DNA of 9,867 nucleotides from Candidatus Iainarchaeum sp. (GCA_016186855.1 JACPKT010000126.1:1-9867); one strand, 5' to 3'. Shown: positions 1 through 5,207, counted from the first letter of the stretch. Notes: generated from the sequence alone by a model not told the origin. Translations and numbers: made by a program.

Positions 1-483
1 AGAAGCAGTGCAATTTTTGAAGATTCTGGAGAAGCAAGCTGGGCGGGACAACTTGAAACATTTACGAACATACAACAAAACAACATACTTGAGCACATAA
101 AAAAATGCTGGGCATCACTTTTTTCCCAGAGGGCATGCGCATATTATCACAATCAAAAAGAGAAAAAAGCTCTTGAAATGGGAGTTGTTGTACAGGAAAT
201 GGTTGATGCGAAAGTAAGCGGCATTTGTTTTACTGCAAATCCCGTAACCAAAAACCAAGATGAAATTCTTATTGAAGCAGGCTTTGGAATTGGAGAAAAT
301 ATTGTGGGGGGAAAAATCACGCCAGACCTTTACGTGGTTGACAAAAAAACGCTTGAAATAAAAAAAATTGCAAAACAAGCACTATTGATAGAAGAACACT
401 ATGGGGTTCCACAGGACACTGAATGGGCAATAAAAGGTAATAACCTGTTTTTCCTGCAGGCAAGGCCAATAACAACACTTTAA
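1..483 (+). CDS. PEP/pyruvate-binding (PPDK N-terminal, ATP-grasp) domain protein, 5' end outside window
   Basis: The reading frame is open from base 1 to the TAA at 481-483, so 160 residues are visible and the start lies upstream of the window. It matches the C-terminal part of the ATP-binding domain of phosphoenolpyruvate synthase and pyruvate phosphate dikinase. Visible motifs in order are RSSAIFED followed by SWAGQLETF, VVVQEMV with SGICFTANP, an EAGFGIGE...GGKITPDLY block, and the terminal FLQARPIT. In PEP synthase (ATP + pyruvate + water to PEP + AMP + Pi) this domain transfers phosphate to a swivelling phosphohistidine domain that normally follows in the same chain. Here the protein stops right after QARPITTL, so the phosphohistidine and PEP-binding domains are absent from this polypeptide. 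It is either a split enzyme or a stand-alone ATP-grasp domain with another phospho-acceptor. The family assignment is secure; the specific reaction is not. Confidence 0.85.
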   Translation, partial: RSSAIFEDSGEASWAGQLETFTNIQQNNILEHIKKCWASLFSQRACAYYHNQKEKKALEMGVVVQEMVDAKVSGICFTANPVTKNQDEILIEAGFGIGENIVGGKITPDLYVVDKKTLEIKKIAKQALLIEEHYGVPQDTEWAIKGNNLFFLQARPITTL

Positions 484-663
484 ATGAAATTTATGAAATG
501 GGAAATCATTGCATTGGTTATTGTATTTCTCATTGGCACAAACACTGCTGGCAATGCACTCCTTGCATTTCAACGATTTACATTCAACGAATTCTATTCA
601 TTGGAATATGTTACGCTATTCTTAATTATAATTTTACTATTATACAACCGAAGAAATAATTAG
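484..663 (+). CDS. Small hypothetical membrane protein, 59 aa
   Basis: The ATG begins at the base right after the TAA of the preceding gene, which suggests co-transcription and coupled translation. The 59-residue product has two hydrophobic stretches. One is near the N-terminus (WEIIALVIVFLIG), and one is near the C-terminus (YVTLFLIIILLLY), ending in the basic tail NRRNN. The polar loop between them is FQRFTFNEFYS. The pattern fits a two-helix inner-membrane miniprotein, probably with both ends on the same side. I recognise no family. Support is the zero-gap operon position and the clean hydrophobic profile; a chance ORF remains possible. Confidence 0.5.
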   Translation: MKFMKWEIIALVIVFLIGTNTAGNALLAFQRFTFNEFYSLEYVTLFLIIILLLYNRRNN

Positions 664-781
664 CAGGACAGAATTCAGGCTCTCAAAATTGTTGTAACTT
701 TTTCTGCAGTAGGTTTCATTGGTTACATCAGTTACTAGGCTCGGTTGAGGATATTTTTGAATATATTGCCAATATGTGCGT

Positions 782-799
782 TTTCACTCTTTAGTGAAA
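782..799 (+). terminator. Hairpin with trailing T-rich tract, terminator-like
   Basis: TTTCACT and AGTGAAA form a perfect 7-bp stem with a 4-nt CTTT loop, followed by GTTTTGTT. It sits 119 nt downstream of the small membrane protein gene and could end the 1-663 transcript. Archaeal termination relies mainly on T-tracts, so the role is inferred from shape only. Confidence 0.3.
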
Positions 800-942
800 G
801 TTTTGTTAAACAGTGAAAGTGAAGAAAAACTATGGCTATCACTGAAAAGCGATAATATCGATAAAAAGCGATACTTGGTTTAGGTGATTAAGTTTCTCAT
901 AAAGGAAACATTTTCTCTAATTAGGAAACAAGGTAAAGCAAC

Positions 943-950
943 TATTTTTA
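943..950 (+). promoter_or_regulatory. TATA box for tspO
   Basis: The A/T run TATTTTTA is centred about 28 nt before the ATG at 975. That predicts transcription starting within a few bases of the start codon, i.e. a leaderless or near-leaderless mRNA. No Shine-Dalgarno sequence precedes the ATG. Confidence 0.4.
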
Positions 951-974
951 TTCTTTTAACTCCTAAAAAAAAGC

Positions 975-1454
975 ATGGACACGGCTGGAGCAATAAAATT
1001 AATCATTTCAATTGTCATATGTCAGGCAGCAGGTTTGGTTGGTTCAATTTTCACTTTTCCAGCAATCGCTGGCTGGTATTCAACCATTCAAAAGCCGGTC
1101 TTTACTCCGCCAAACTGGGTGTTTGCGCCGGTGTGGACAACACTGTTTTTGTTAATGGGAATTTCTCTCTACCTTGTTTGGAACAAAGGATTTGAAAACA
1201 AAAAATCAAAAACCGCAGTTTCTGTTTTTGGCCTGCAGCTGGGCCTGAATGTTTTGTGGTCATTTTTATTTTTTGGACTGCAAAACCCCTTACTTGCGTT
1301 TATTGAAATAATCTTGCTTTGGTTAGCAATCCTTGCAACAATAATACTTTTTTACAGAATATCAAAATCAGCAAGTTACTTGTTAATTCCCTACTTGCTT
1401 TGGGTTAGTTTTGCGACATTCCTGAACTACAGCATTTGGGTTCTTAACACGTGA
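975..1454 (+). CDS. tspO: TspO/MBR family tryptophan-rich membrane protein
   Basis: This 159-residue protein has the usual length and five-helix profile of TspO, the bacterial and archaeal relative of the mitochondrial translocator protein that binds tetrapyrroles and sterol-like ligands in the membrane. Family signatures are W34-Y35 and the KPVFTPPNWVFAPVW loop (40-54) after helix 1, QLGLNVLWSFLFFG (88-101) in helix 3, and PYLLWVSFATFLNYSIW (139-155) in helix 5. These include the conserved Trp, Pro and Asn residues. The ATG at 975 puts helix 1 at residues 7-30 with no spare leader, and a TATA box lies just upstream. The gene appears monocistronic, so its neighbours do not indicate its ligand. 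Proposed roles in other organisms (porphyrin handling, stress response) are not testable here. Confidence 0.93.
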   Translation: MDTAGAIKLIISIVICQAAGLVGSIFTFPAIAGWYSTIQKPVFTPPNWVFAPVWTTLFLLMGISLYLVWNKGFENKKSKTAVSVFGLQLGLNVLWSFLFFGLQNPLLAFIEIILLWLAILATIILFYRISKSASYLLIPYLLWVSFATFLNYSIWVLNT

Positions 1455-1471
1455 ATCAGGATTATGCAAGA

Positions 1472-1531
1472 ATATATAGGTAACTGGTTTAAATATATAC
1501 TTTACTTATATATAGGTAACCTATTTAAATA
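1472..1531 (+). promoter_or_regulatory. Tandem operator/promoter units upstream of the AbiE-like operon
   Basis: Two direct copies of a 24-nt unit occur at 1472-1495 and 1508-1531, starting 36 bp apart and matching at 21 of 24 positions. Each begins ATATATAGGTAAC and ends TTTAAATA. Copy 2 contains the 13-bp inverted repeat ATAGGT-A-ACCTAT (1512-1524). A lone inverted half-site, TACCTA, follows at 1539-1544. Each copy ends in an archaeal TATA box (1488-1497 and 1524-1531), so a protein bound to the units would cover the TATA boxes. AbiEi antitoxins are known to repress their own operon by binding repeated sites in the promoter. That this is the equivalent operator is inference. Confidence 0.6.
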
Positions 1532-1591
1532 CTTTCAGTACCTACATATTAGTGGTTTTTTAGAGTGAATCAACATATTTGATGCATATTT

Positions 1592-2227
1592 ATGAGGGTT
1601 CGAAGAACCCCCGAGGTATGCGTCGTAAATCCACGCAAGGGTTTTTTTATGAGAGGAAAGGCCAGAGAAAGCATTTTGAGGGTGTTATTAAACAATCCAA
1701 ACGAGGGGCTTTCAAAGTACAGGGTTGCAAAGCTTGCCGGCTGTTCGTTTCCATGGGCTTTAGAAGTTTTAAACGAGTTGCAGAAAAAAAAGCTTGTCAA
1801 AAACACCAAAGTGCTTAACTACAAAAAACTGATTGAGTACTGGAGAAAAATTCACAAAAAACCCACTTTTTGGCAATATTCTGTTAGGGACCCGTTTGAA
1901 TTACTTAAAAAAACAAGTCTTGACTATGCTTTGACTACTTATGCTGCCGAAAACCTTGTTCAAAAATACTTATTTTTGCATAGGGTAGACGTTTACATTA
2001 ACGAAAATGATTTCAAAAAATGGCACAAGCTCTTAACCAAAGAGGGCCTGGTTGGCGGAGGAAACCTGCGCCTCATAAAAGAAACAGACAAAGTCTTTTA
2101 CAAGTCATTTGAAGTTAAAGGATTAAAAGTCGTGAGCTTACCACAATTGATAGTTGACCTTTTTGTTGAAGGCGCAATGTGCGTTGAAGCAATGCTTTTG
2201 AAGGAATGGGAAAAACATGTACGATGA
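1592..2227 (+). CDS. AbiEi-like antitoxin / winged-helix transcriptional regulator
   Basis: The 211-residue product has an N-terminal winged-helix region at about 21-75, with a turn-recognition-helix pattern around LSKYRVAKLAGCSFPWALEVLNEL split between residues 40 and 63. An alpha/beta C-terminal domain follows, in which DYALTTYAAENLV (111-123) and HRVDVYIN (130-137) resemble the antitoxin domain of AbiEi. Its stop overlaps the downstream nucleotidyltransferase start by 11 nt, the arrangement typical of AbiEi-AbiEii pairs, where the antitoxin neutralises the toxin without stable contact and represses the operon. Two starts are possible. ATG 1592 gives 211 aa. ATG 1649 (M20) gives 192 aa, starts just before the DNA-binding domain and leaves 1592-1648 as a structured leader. 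I list the longer form but slightly favour 1649. The family call rests on weak motif similarity plus strong gene context. Confidence 0.65.
   Translation: MRVRRTPEVCVVNPRKGFFMRGKARESILRVLLNNPNEGLSKYRVAKLAGCSFPWALEVLNELQKKKLVKNTKVLNYKKLIEYWRKIHKKPTFWQYSVRDPFELLKKTSLDYALTTYAAENLVQKYLFLHRVDVYINENDFKKWHKLLTKEGLVGGGNLRLIKETDKVFYKSFEVKGLKVVSLPQLIVDLFVEGAMCVEAMLLKEWEKHVR
1596..1648 (+). promoter_or_regulatory. Two small hairpins plus T7 tract at the start of the AbiE-like operon
   Basis: GGGTTC-GAA-GAACCC (1596-1610) is a perfect 6-bp hairpin. TGCGT and ACGCA (1619-1623 and 1633-1637) form a second stem, closely followed by AGGG and seven T residues (1642-1648) that run straight into an ATG at 1649. 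If translation begins at 1649 this is a structured leader that could act as an attenuator. If it begins at 1592, the structure lies within the first 19 codons. Confidence 0.35.
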
Positions 2228-3017
2228 ATTTGAAACAAAAACTTCGCTGCAATACCTTCAAAAAGTAATGCCTGTAGTGGTTGAACCAATTTGCCTCATT
2301 GGTGGATGGGGAGTTTACTTCAACGTAAACAAACAGTACAGGAAAAGGTTTGGAAGGGATTATTTAGGTTCAAGGGACATTGATTTTGGTTTTTTCATTG
2401 ACAAAAACTGGAGCAAAGAACAACTCAAAAAATCAAGTTTTGCAAGAACACTTGAATTGCTTGAAAAAGAATTAAAGTTTGAATTGCAGGGCGAAAGGTT
2501 GAGAAAAGACTTTCATATAATTGAAGAGAAAGAGCTTTCAGTGGAAACAGCAAAGCATGTTCCACTATCCTTTCTGTTTCCATTATACATTGATTTAATG
2601 GTGAGCAATTCTCACCCGGATTTCAAAAAGGTTGTTGGTTTTGAGCCATTCAGCGAACCAATGCTTGAAAAAGTCTTCAAAAACCCCGACTACAGGACAG
2701 AGTTAAAAGAGTTCAATAAAAAACTCTGGTTGCCAAAACCGGAAATACTGCTTGCAACAAAACTGAACTCTGTAAACCAGCGAAGCAAAAGCGACAAAAG
2801 GCTCAAAGACATTCTTGACATAATTGCTTTGACAATGTTTTCCGAAAAACCAGTAAAAGAACTCAAAACAGGCCTGTTTGACCTGATACCTCATCCAAAG
2901 GCAAAGCAAACAATTCAAGGCCTTAAAGAAAACGAATTAGCTCAGGCTTCAAGCACCATTTCAGGGATAACAGTTCAGGAAATCAAAACAAACCTGGAAG
3001 TCATATCTGTTGAATAG
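2217..3017 (+). CDS. AbiEii-like nucleotidyltransferase toxin (type IV toxin-antitoxin)
   Basis: This 266-residue protein has the polymerase-beta-like nucleotidyltransferase core. LIGGWGVYF (27-34) holds the Gly-Gly of motif I, and SRDIDFG (52-58) supplies the two metal-binding acidic residues D54 and D56. YIDLMVS (124-130) offers the third, D126. The helical segment LLATKLNSVNQRS...RLKDILDI (178-202), with K182, K197-D198 and D201, matches the conserved second half of AbiEii. AbiEii-type toxins use a nucleoside triphosphate to modify or inactivate a cellular RNA target and stop growth; the substrate here is unknown. The ATG at 2217 lies inside the last codons of the regulator, giving translational coupling. 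All catalytic acidic residues I can identify are present, so the toxin looks potentially active. Confidence 0.75.
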   Translation: MYDEFETKTSLQYLQKVMPVVVEPICLIGGWGVYFNVNKQYRKRFGRDYLGSRDIDFGFFIDKNWSKEQLKKSSFARTLELLEKELKFELQGERLRKDFHIIEEKELSVETAKHVPLSFLFPLYIDLMVSNSHPDFKKVVGFEPFSEPMLEKVFKNPDYRTELKEFNKKLWLPKPEILLATKLNSVNQRSKSDKRLKDILDIIALTMFSEKPVKELKTGLFDLIPHPKAKQTIQGLKENELAQASSTISGITVQEIKTNLEVISVE

Positions 3018-3166
3018 ATAGTTTAAAAATACAACAAATAATGAAAATTGCGATATGTGGTTGTCAAACAACTAATAAATAAATGTAGCGACCATCCAAA
3101 ATAATGCTTTATGAAGAGGTCTTGGAAAATTCCGTCCAAAAACGACAATACTCAGAAAGGCGAGTT

Positions 3167-3175
3167 TTTTTATAT
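3167..3175 (+). promoter_or_regulatory. TATA box for the basic-protein gene
   Basis: The run TTTTTATAT is centred about 29 nt before the ATG at 3200, so transcription should begin at or within a few bases of that codon, giving a leaderless mRNA. Confidence 0.45.
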
Positions 3176-3199
3176 CACTTCACCCCATTACTATTCTGA

Positions 3200-3607
3200 A
3201 TGCTTCCAAAAAAACGCATGATTCGTCAACCGCAGCGCAGAAAACTGGTTTTCACAAAAGATGGCGTGCGAGTTGTTGGGCCTCGCGGCAAGCTTTTATA
3301 TGAAGGGCCTGACAGACGTGACATAAACAGACAAGACCGCCGTCGCGGTGGAGGTATAGGTGAGCGGGAAGTAAAGAAAGCAGATATAGGCCGCTCAATA
3401 AAAAAAGAGTGGCTTGACGAGGCAAAACAAAAATTGGAGGCGAGGAAAGCAGAGCAGCCAGACCATCTTTGGGGAATAGTCCAGAAAAAGAAAGGAAAAT
3501 CAACTTACACTATTATCTATGACAGCCGAGACAACAAATTTTACTATAGGTCAACTCGCAGAAAAGGATTTAGCTTTGATACATATGACGTTTCATCTGA
3601 AAAGTAG
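3200..3607 (+). CDS. Hypothetical basic protein, 135 aa
   Basis: I do not recognise this protein. It is strongly basic: residues 1-60 include KKRMIRQPQRRK, DRRDINRQDRRR and a short glycine run, which suggests nucleic-acid binding or a disordered cationic tail. A helical segment (about 66-88, ADIGRSIKKEWLDEAKQ and following) comes next. A C-terminal part rich in aromatic residues and beta-forming stretches (HLWGIVQKKKGKSTYTIIYD, then NKFYYRSTRRKGFSFDTYD) could be a small beta-sheet domain. There is no signal peptide or membrane helix. ATG 3200 fits the TATA box spacing; M7 is an alternative. Its position between an AbiE-like module and a decayed Fic gene places it inside the accessory stretch, but no partner gene is evident. 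Confidence 0.6.
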   Translation: MLPKKRMIRQPQRRKLVFTKDGVRVVGPRGKLLYEGPDRRDINRQDRRRGGGIGEREVKKADIGRSIKKEWLDEAKQKLEARKAEQPDHLWGIVQKKKGKSTYTIIYDSRDNKFYYRSTRRKGFSFDTYDVSSEK

Positions 3608-3623
3608 CAAAAAATAAAACTAC

Positions 3624-3644
3624 CTGCCTCTGGGCGGCTTTTTT
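3624..3644 (+). terminator. Terminator-like hairpin after the basic-protein gene
   Basis: CTGCC and GGCGG (3624-3628 and 3633-3637) form a 5-bp stem with one G-U pair and a TCTG loop. One C and a run of six T residues (3639-3644) follow. It lies 17 nt after the stop codon, the expected place for an intrinsic terminator. Confidence 0.45.
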
Positions 3645-3675
3645 ATTACCTTTGATTCACAAGCTGTTTTGTATC

Positions 3676-3713
3676 CCTAATTTTAAGAATTAGTGGTTGG
3701 GGGTTCTCTCCCA
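3676..3713 (+). repeat. 38-nt hairpin repeat, copy 1
   Basis: This element matches 4033-4070 at 30 of 38 positions without gaps. Its last 16 nt (3698-3713) fold into a hairpin closed by TGGGGG against CTCCCA. In the second copy the stem keeps its pairing although bases differ (G-C becomes G-U, G-U becomes A-U), which hints that the structure is maintained. Copy 1 also has a perfect CTAATT/AATTAG inverted repeat (3677-3682 and 3688-3693) that is not kept in copy 2. Confidence 0.55.
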
Positions 3714-3783
3714 GCGCTTATACCTGCATAATAAATATATTCATATATTTCATATATTTGTAAGTATAAATGTCTGTTATGGT

Positions 3784-4020
3784 TTTCATTAAAGAAAAGA
3801 AAATTAATGGGTTGGAAGATTTTTCTCAAACATAATACTGCTCAACAACAATTATTCACCCTTAATAATAAGAAAAAGCCAAAGGGACTCCTACATAAAA
3901 TGCTTGCAAGATTTCCACAATGGATACACAAAAAACCTTGAAAGGTTTTTCCTGGAAAAATACAAAAAAACTTACAGAAACTTCTTTCGCGTTTACCTGA
4001 AATACGTAAAAAGCAGTTAA
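3784..4020 (+). pseudogene. Decayed Fic-domain gene (C-terminal part)
   Basis: One frame running to the TAA at 4018-4020 reads GRFFSNIILLNNNYSPLIIR, then KSQRDSYIKCLQDF, then a helical tail ending KYVKSS. This matches the region after the catalytic loop of Fic AMPylating enzymes, whose usual pattern is GR-x-x-x-N-x-IL...GY-P-x-II-x-x-x-x-R-x-x-Y-x-x-x-L. Where the catalytic HPFxxGNGR should be, the same frame has H (3787-3789), a TAA stop (3790-3792), RKEN, another TAA (3805-3807), then WVGR. The motif is thus broken by two stops and a small net deletion, and nothing recognisable of the N-terminal helices remains upstream. The ORF left after the second stop (3808-4020) is 70 codons and lacks the active-site His. 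Intact Fic proteins transfer AMP or other nucleotidyl groups to hydroxyl side chains and often act as toxins. The match was read by eye but is strong over about 45 residues. Confidence 0.65.
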
Positions 4021-4032
4021 TCAACTGGAAAA

Positions 4033-4070
4033 CCTAATCTTTGGAATCAGTGGTTGGGAGGCCTCTTCCA
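4033..4070 (+). repeat. 38-nt hairpin repeat, copy 2
   Basis: Second copy of the element at 3676-3713, starting 357 bp later and 12 nt after the stop of the Fic remnant. Its final 16 nt (4055-4070) form a hairpin closed by TGGGAG against CTTCCA. Each copy lies upstream of an A/T-rich promoter-like tract and then a toxin-antitoxin-type gene (Fic remnant after copy 1, MNT/HEPN pair after copy 2). Confidence 0.55.
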
Positions 4071-4133
4071 TGCATCATCTTGTTATTTTGCAAAACAACA
4101 TAGCAGCTTAAAAACTCTTTGTTCAATAAATTG

Positions 4134-4142
4134 TTATATATT
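4134..4142 (+). promoter_or_regulatory. TATA box for the MNT/HEPN operon
   Basis: TTATATATT is centred about 38 nt before ATG 4176 and 47 nt before ATG 4185. The predicted transcription start near 4164 leaves a leader of roughly 12-20 nt without a Shine-Dalgarno sequence. Confidence 0.45.
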
Positions 4143-4175
4143 TCAAGAAGTTGAAATAATGAACAAAAAATTGGA

Positions 4176-4790
4176 ATGATGGTTATGAGGCACATCCAAG
4201 AAATCATGGGGTCAAAGTCTAAGATTGCAATATTATCTTCGACAGTTGATATAACTGGTCCTTTTACGGTCTCGGAGTGTGCCACGATTAGCGGAACAGC
4301 TGTGTCAACTACTTCCCTAGTCTTGGATGACTGGCAAAAAACTGATTTCATTAAAGCCGAGATGGTCGGCCCAACCAAACGTGTAATCATTAACCAGAAA
4401 CACCCCTTATACAAATCTATCAGGGAACTTTTCCACAAAAATAACGAGTATTTGGAGAATACTATTCAAATTATACAAAAGAACCGGATTCTTCAATCAC
4501 CCAGGATACTAGCCATATTGGTTTATGGCTCTTTTGCCAGAAAAGACACAAGTGGCAAATCCGATATAGACCTTCTTATTATTGCTGAAAAAGAAGATAT
4601 GGAACTCGATGAAAAATTCCGAAAAATCATTGGAGAGCAAATAAAAATGCCAATTTCTATCGCTTGGATGACGCCAACTGAGATTGCCAAACGCATCAAA
4701 CAAAAAGATAAGTTCGTCCAAAACGTTCTCACCGAAGGAAGACCACTAAAAGGAGGAGAATGGATTGCGCGAACCAAACGAACATTATAA
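4176..4790 (+). CDS. Winged-helix + minimal nucleotidyltransferase (MNT) protein, likely antitoxin of an MNT/HEPN pair
   Basis: The 204-residue protein has two parts. Residues 10-75 have a helix-turn-helix/wing pattern (SKIAILSSTV, then FTVSECATIS...STTSLVLDDWQ and a wing at TKRVIINQ). Residues 110-165 form a minimal nucleotidyltransferase core, with YGSFARKDTSGKSDIDLLII (117-136) showing G118-S119 and the metal-binding pair D130 and D132. In MNT/HEPN systems the MNT protein AMPylates its HEPN partner and so disarms the RNase toxin; here the fused winged helix could also repress the operon. Starts at 4176, 4179 and 4185 are in frame and equally plausible. The gene overlaps the HEPN-like gene by 26 nt, so expression is coupled. 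The nucleotidyltransferase call is firm; the antitoxin role follows from context. Confidence 0.8.
   Translation: MMVMRHIQEIMGSKSKIAILSSTVDITGPFTVSECATISGTAVSTTSLVLDDWQKTDFIKAEMVGPTKRVIINQKHPLYKSIRELFHKNNEYLENTIQIIQKNRILQSPRILAILVYGSFARKDTSGKSDIDLLIIAEKEDMELDEKFRKIIGEQIKMPISIAWMTPTEIAKRIKQKDKFVQNVLTEGRPLKGGEWIARTKRTL
4750..4757 (+). promoter_or_regulatory. Strong Shine-Dalgarno site selecting a TTG start
   Basis: AAGGAGGA, inside the end of the MNT gene, lies 7 nt before TTG 4765, ideal spacing for the HEPN-like gene. The nearer ATG at 4760 is too close to the site and in the wrong frame. Genes with their own promoters in this window lack such sites, so ribosome binding by Shine-Dalgarno pairing seems reserved for internal operon genes. 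Confidence 0.65.
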
Positions 4791-5139
4791 CGTTGCCCTT
4801 GACACATTTTATTGGGCTGAAAAAATATATGAGAACGAAGATTATCGTACCGCAAGCTTAAACTATATAAATGCAGCCATTAAGTTCAACGATTTTCTTT
4901 GCCATAAATACTTGCATGAAATTTTCTCGCGTAAACACCACTCTGATATCTCGTTCATTCAAAACCTGCAAAAATACCTGAAGGCGGATTATGTGTCCTA
5001 CAAGGCTGCTTACGAATTTCTGATGGACCATAAAAGCCAAGCTGATTACGGAACTGGAATAAGTGAAAGCGTTGCCAAACAAATCCAAAGAAAAGCCAGA
5101 CAAATAAAAGAAATAACTGAGCGCCACTATTATCCGTAA
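4765..5139 (+). CDS. HEPN-like protein, likely toxin partner of the upstream MNT protein
   Basis: The 124-residue, all-helical product has the size and layout of HEPN proteins. A first helix pair is DYRTASLNYINAAIKFNDFL (26-45), followed by a loop with R56-K-H58-H59. A later helix ending HKSQADYG (89-96) resembles the KSxADY/ADYG segment common in this superfamily, and the last helix is QIQRKARQIKEITERHYY. HEPN toxins are metal-independent RNases with an R-x(4-6)-H active site. I see no clean copy of that motif, so this could be an inactive or variant HEPN or another helical partner. It starts at TTG 4765 after a strong ribosome-binding site and overlaps the MNT gene by 26 nt. The pairing with a winged-helix MNT gene is the main support for the toxin role. 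Confidence 0.65.
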   Translation: MREPNEHYNVALDTFYWAEKIYENEDYRTASLNYINAAIKFNDFLCHKYLHEIFSRKHHSDISFIQNLQKYLKADYVSYKAAYEFLMDHKSQADYGTGISESVAKQIQRKARQIKEITERHYYP

Positions 5140-5207
5140 AAACCAGCCAAAAACGATTAAAGCCAAAAAACCTGGGTTTTTATGGTAATTCAAAACTATA
5201 ATTATGG

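Larger units (their letters stand above)
664..974. other. Gene-poor spacer (311 bp) with hairpin and short repeats
   Basis: No convincing intact gene lies here. It holds a 7-bp hairpin (782-799), two AGTGAAAGT copies (793-801 and 812-820), two AAAAGCGATA copies (845-854 and 864-873) around the palindrome CGATAATATCG (850-860), and a TATA-like tract before tspO. Broken reading frames at 740-793 (EDIFEYIANMCVFTL, then stop) and 884-972 (LIRKQGKATIFILLTPKK) faintly resemble the first and last parts of a winged-helix domain, so this may be gene debris. Confidence 0.4.

Noticed and set aside
884..1195. 103-aa ORF overlapping the start of tspO
   Set aside because: Most of it is the wrong frame of the clear TspO coding sequence; only its first 30 codons precede tspO and they are treated as possible gene debris.
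3104..3199. 31-codon ORF ending directly before ATG 3200
   Set aside because: It contains the TATA box of the downstream gene and has no family resemblance; the exact abutment looks coincidental.
3676..3713. 38-nt repeat considered as a tRNA 3'-end fragment (attachment site)
   Set aside because: The hairpin cannot be drawn as a T arm (wrong loop, pairing fails) and copy 2 lacks TTC, so a tRNA-derived att site is not supported.
3728..3768. ATATTT-rich short repeats considered as a CRISPR-like or iteron array
   Set aside because: Units are only about 8-9 nt of simple A/T sequence without regular spacers; promoter-like A/T richness explains them.
4033..4085. Minus-strand ATGATG-like and CTGA boxes near repeat copy 2, considered as a C/D box guide RNA
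   Set aside because: The spacing is too long, no C'/D pair is present, and copy 1 lacks both boxes.
4159..4179. Six-codon upstream ORF (MNKKLE) whose stop overlaps the first MNT start
   Set aside because: The predicted transcription start near 4164 falls after its ATG, so it is probably not on the mRNA.
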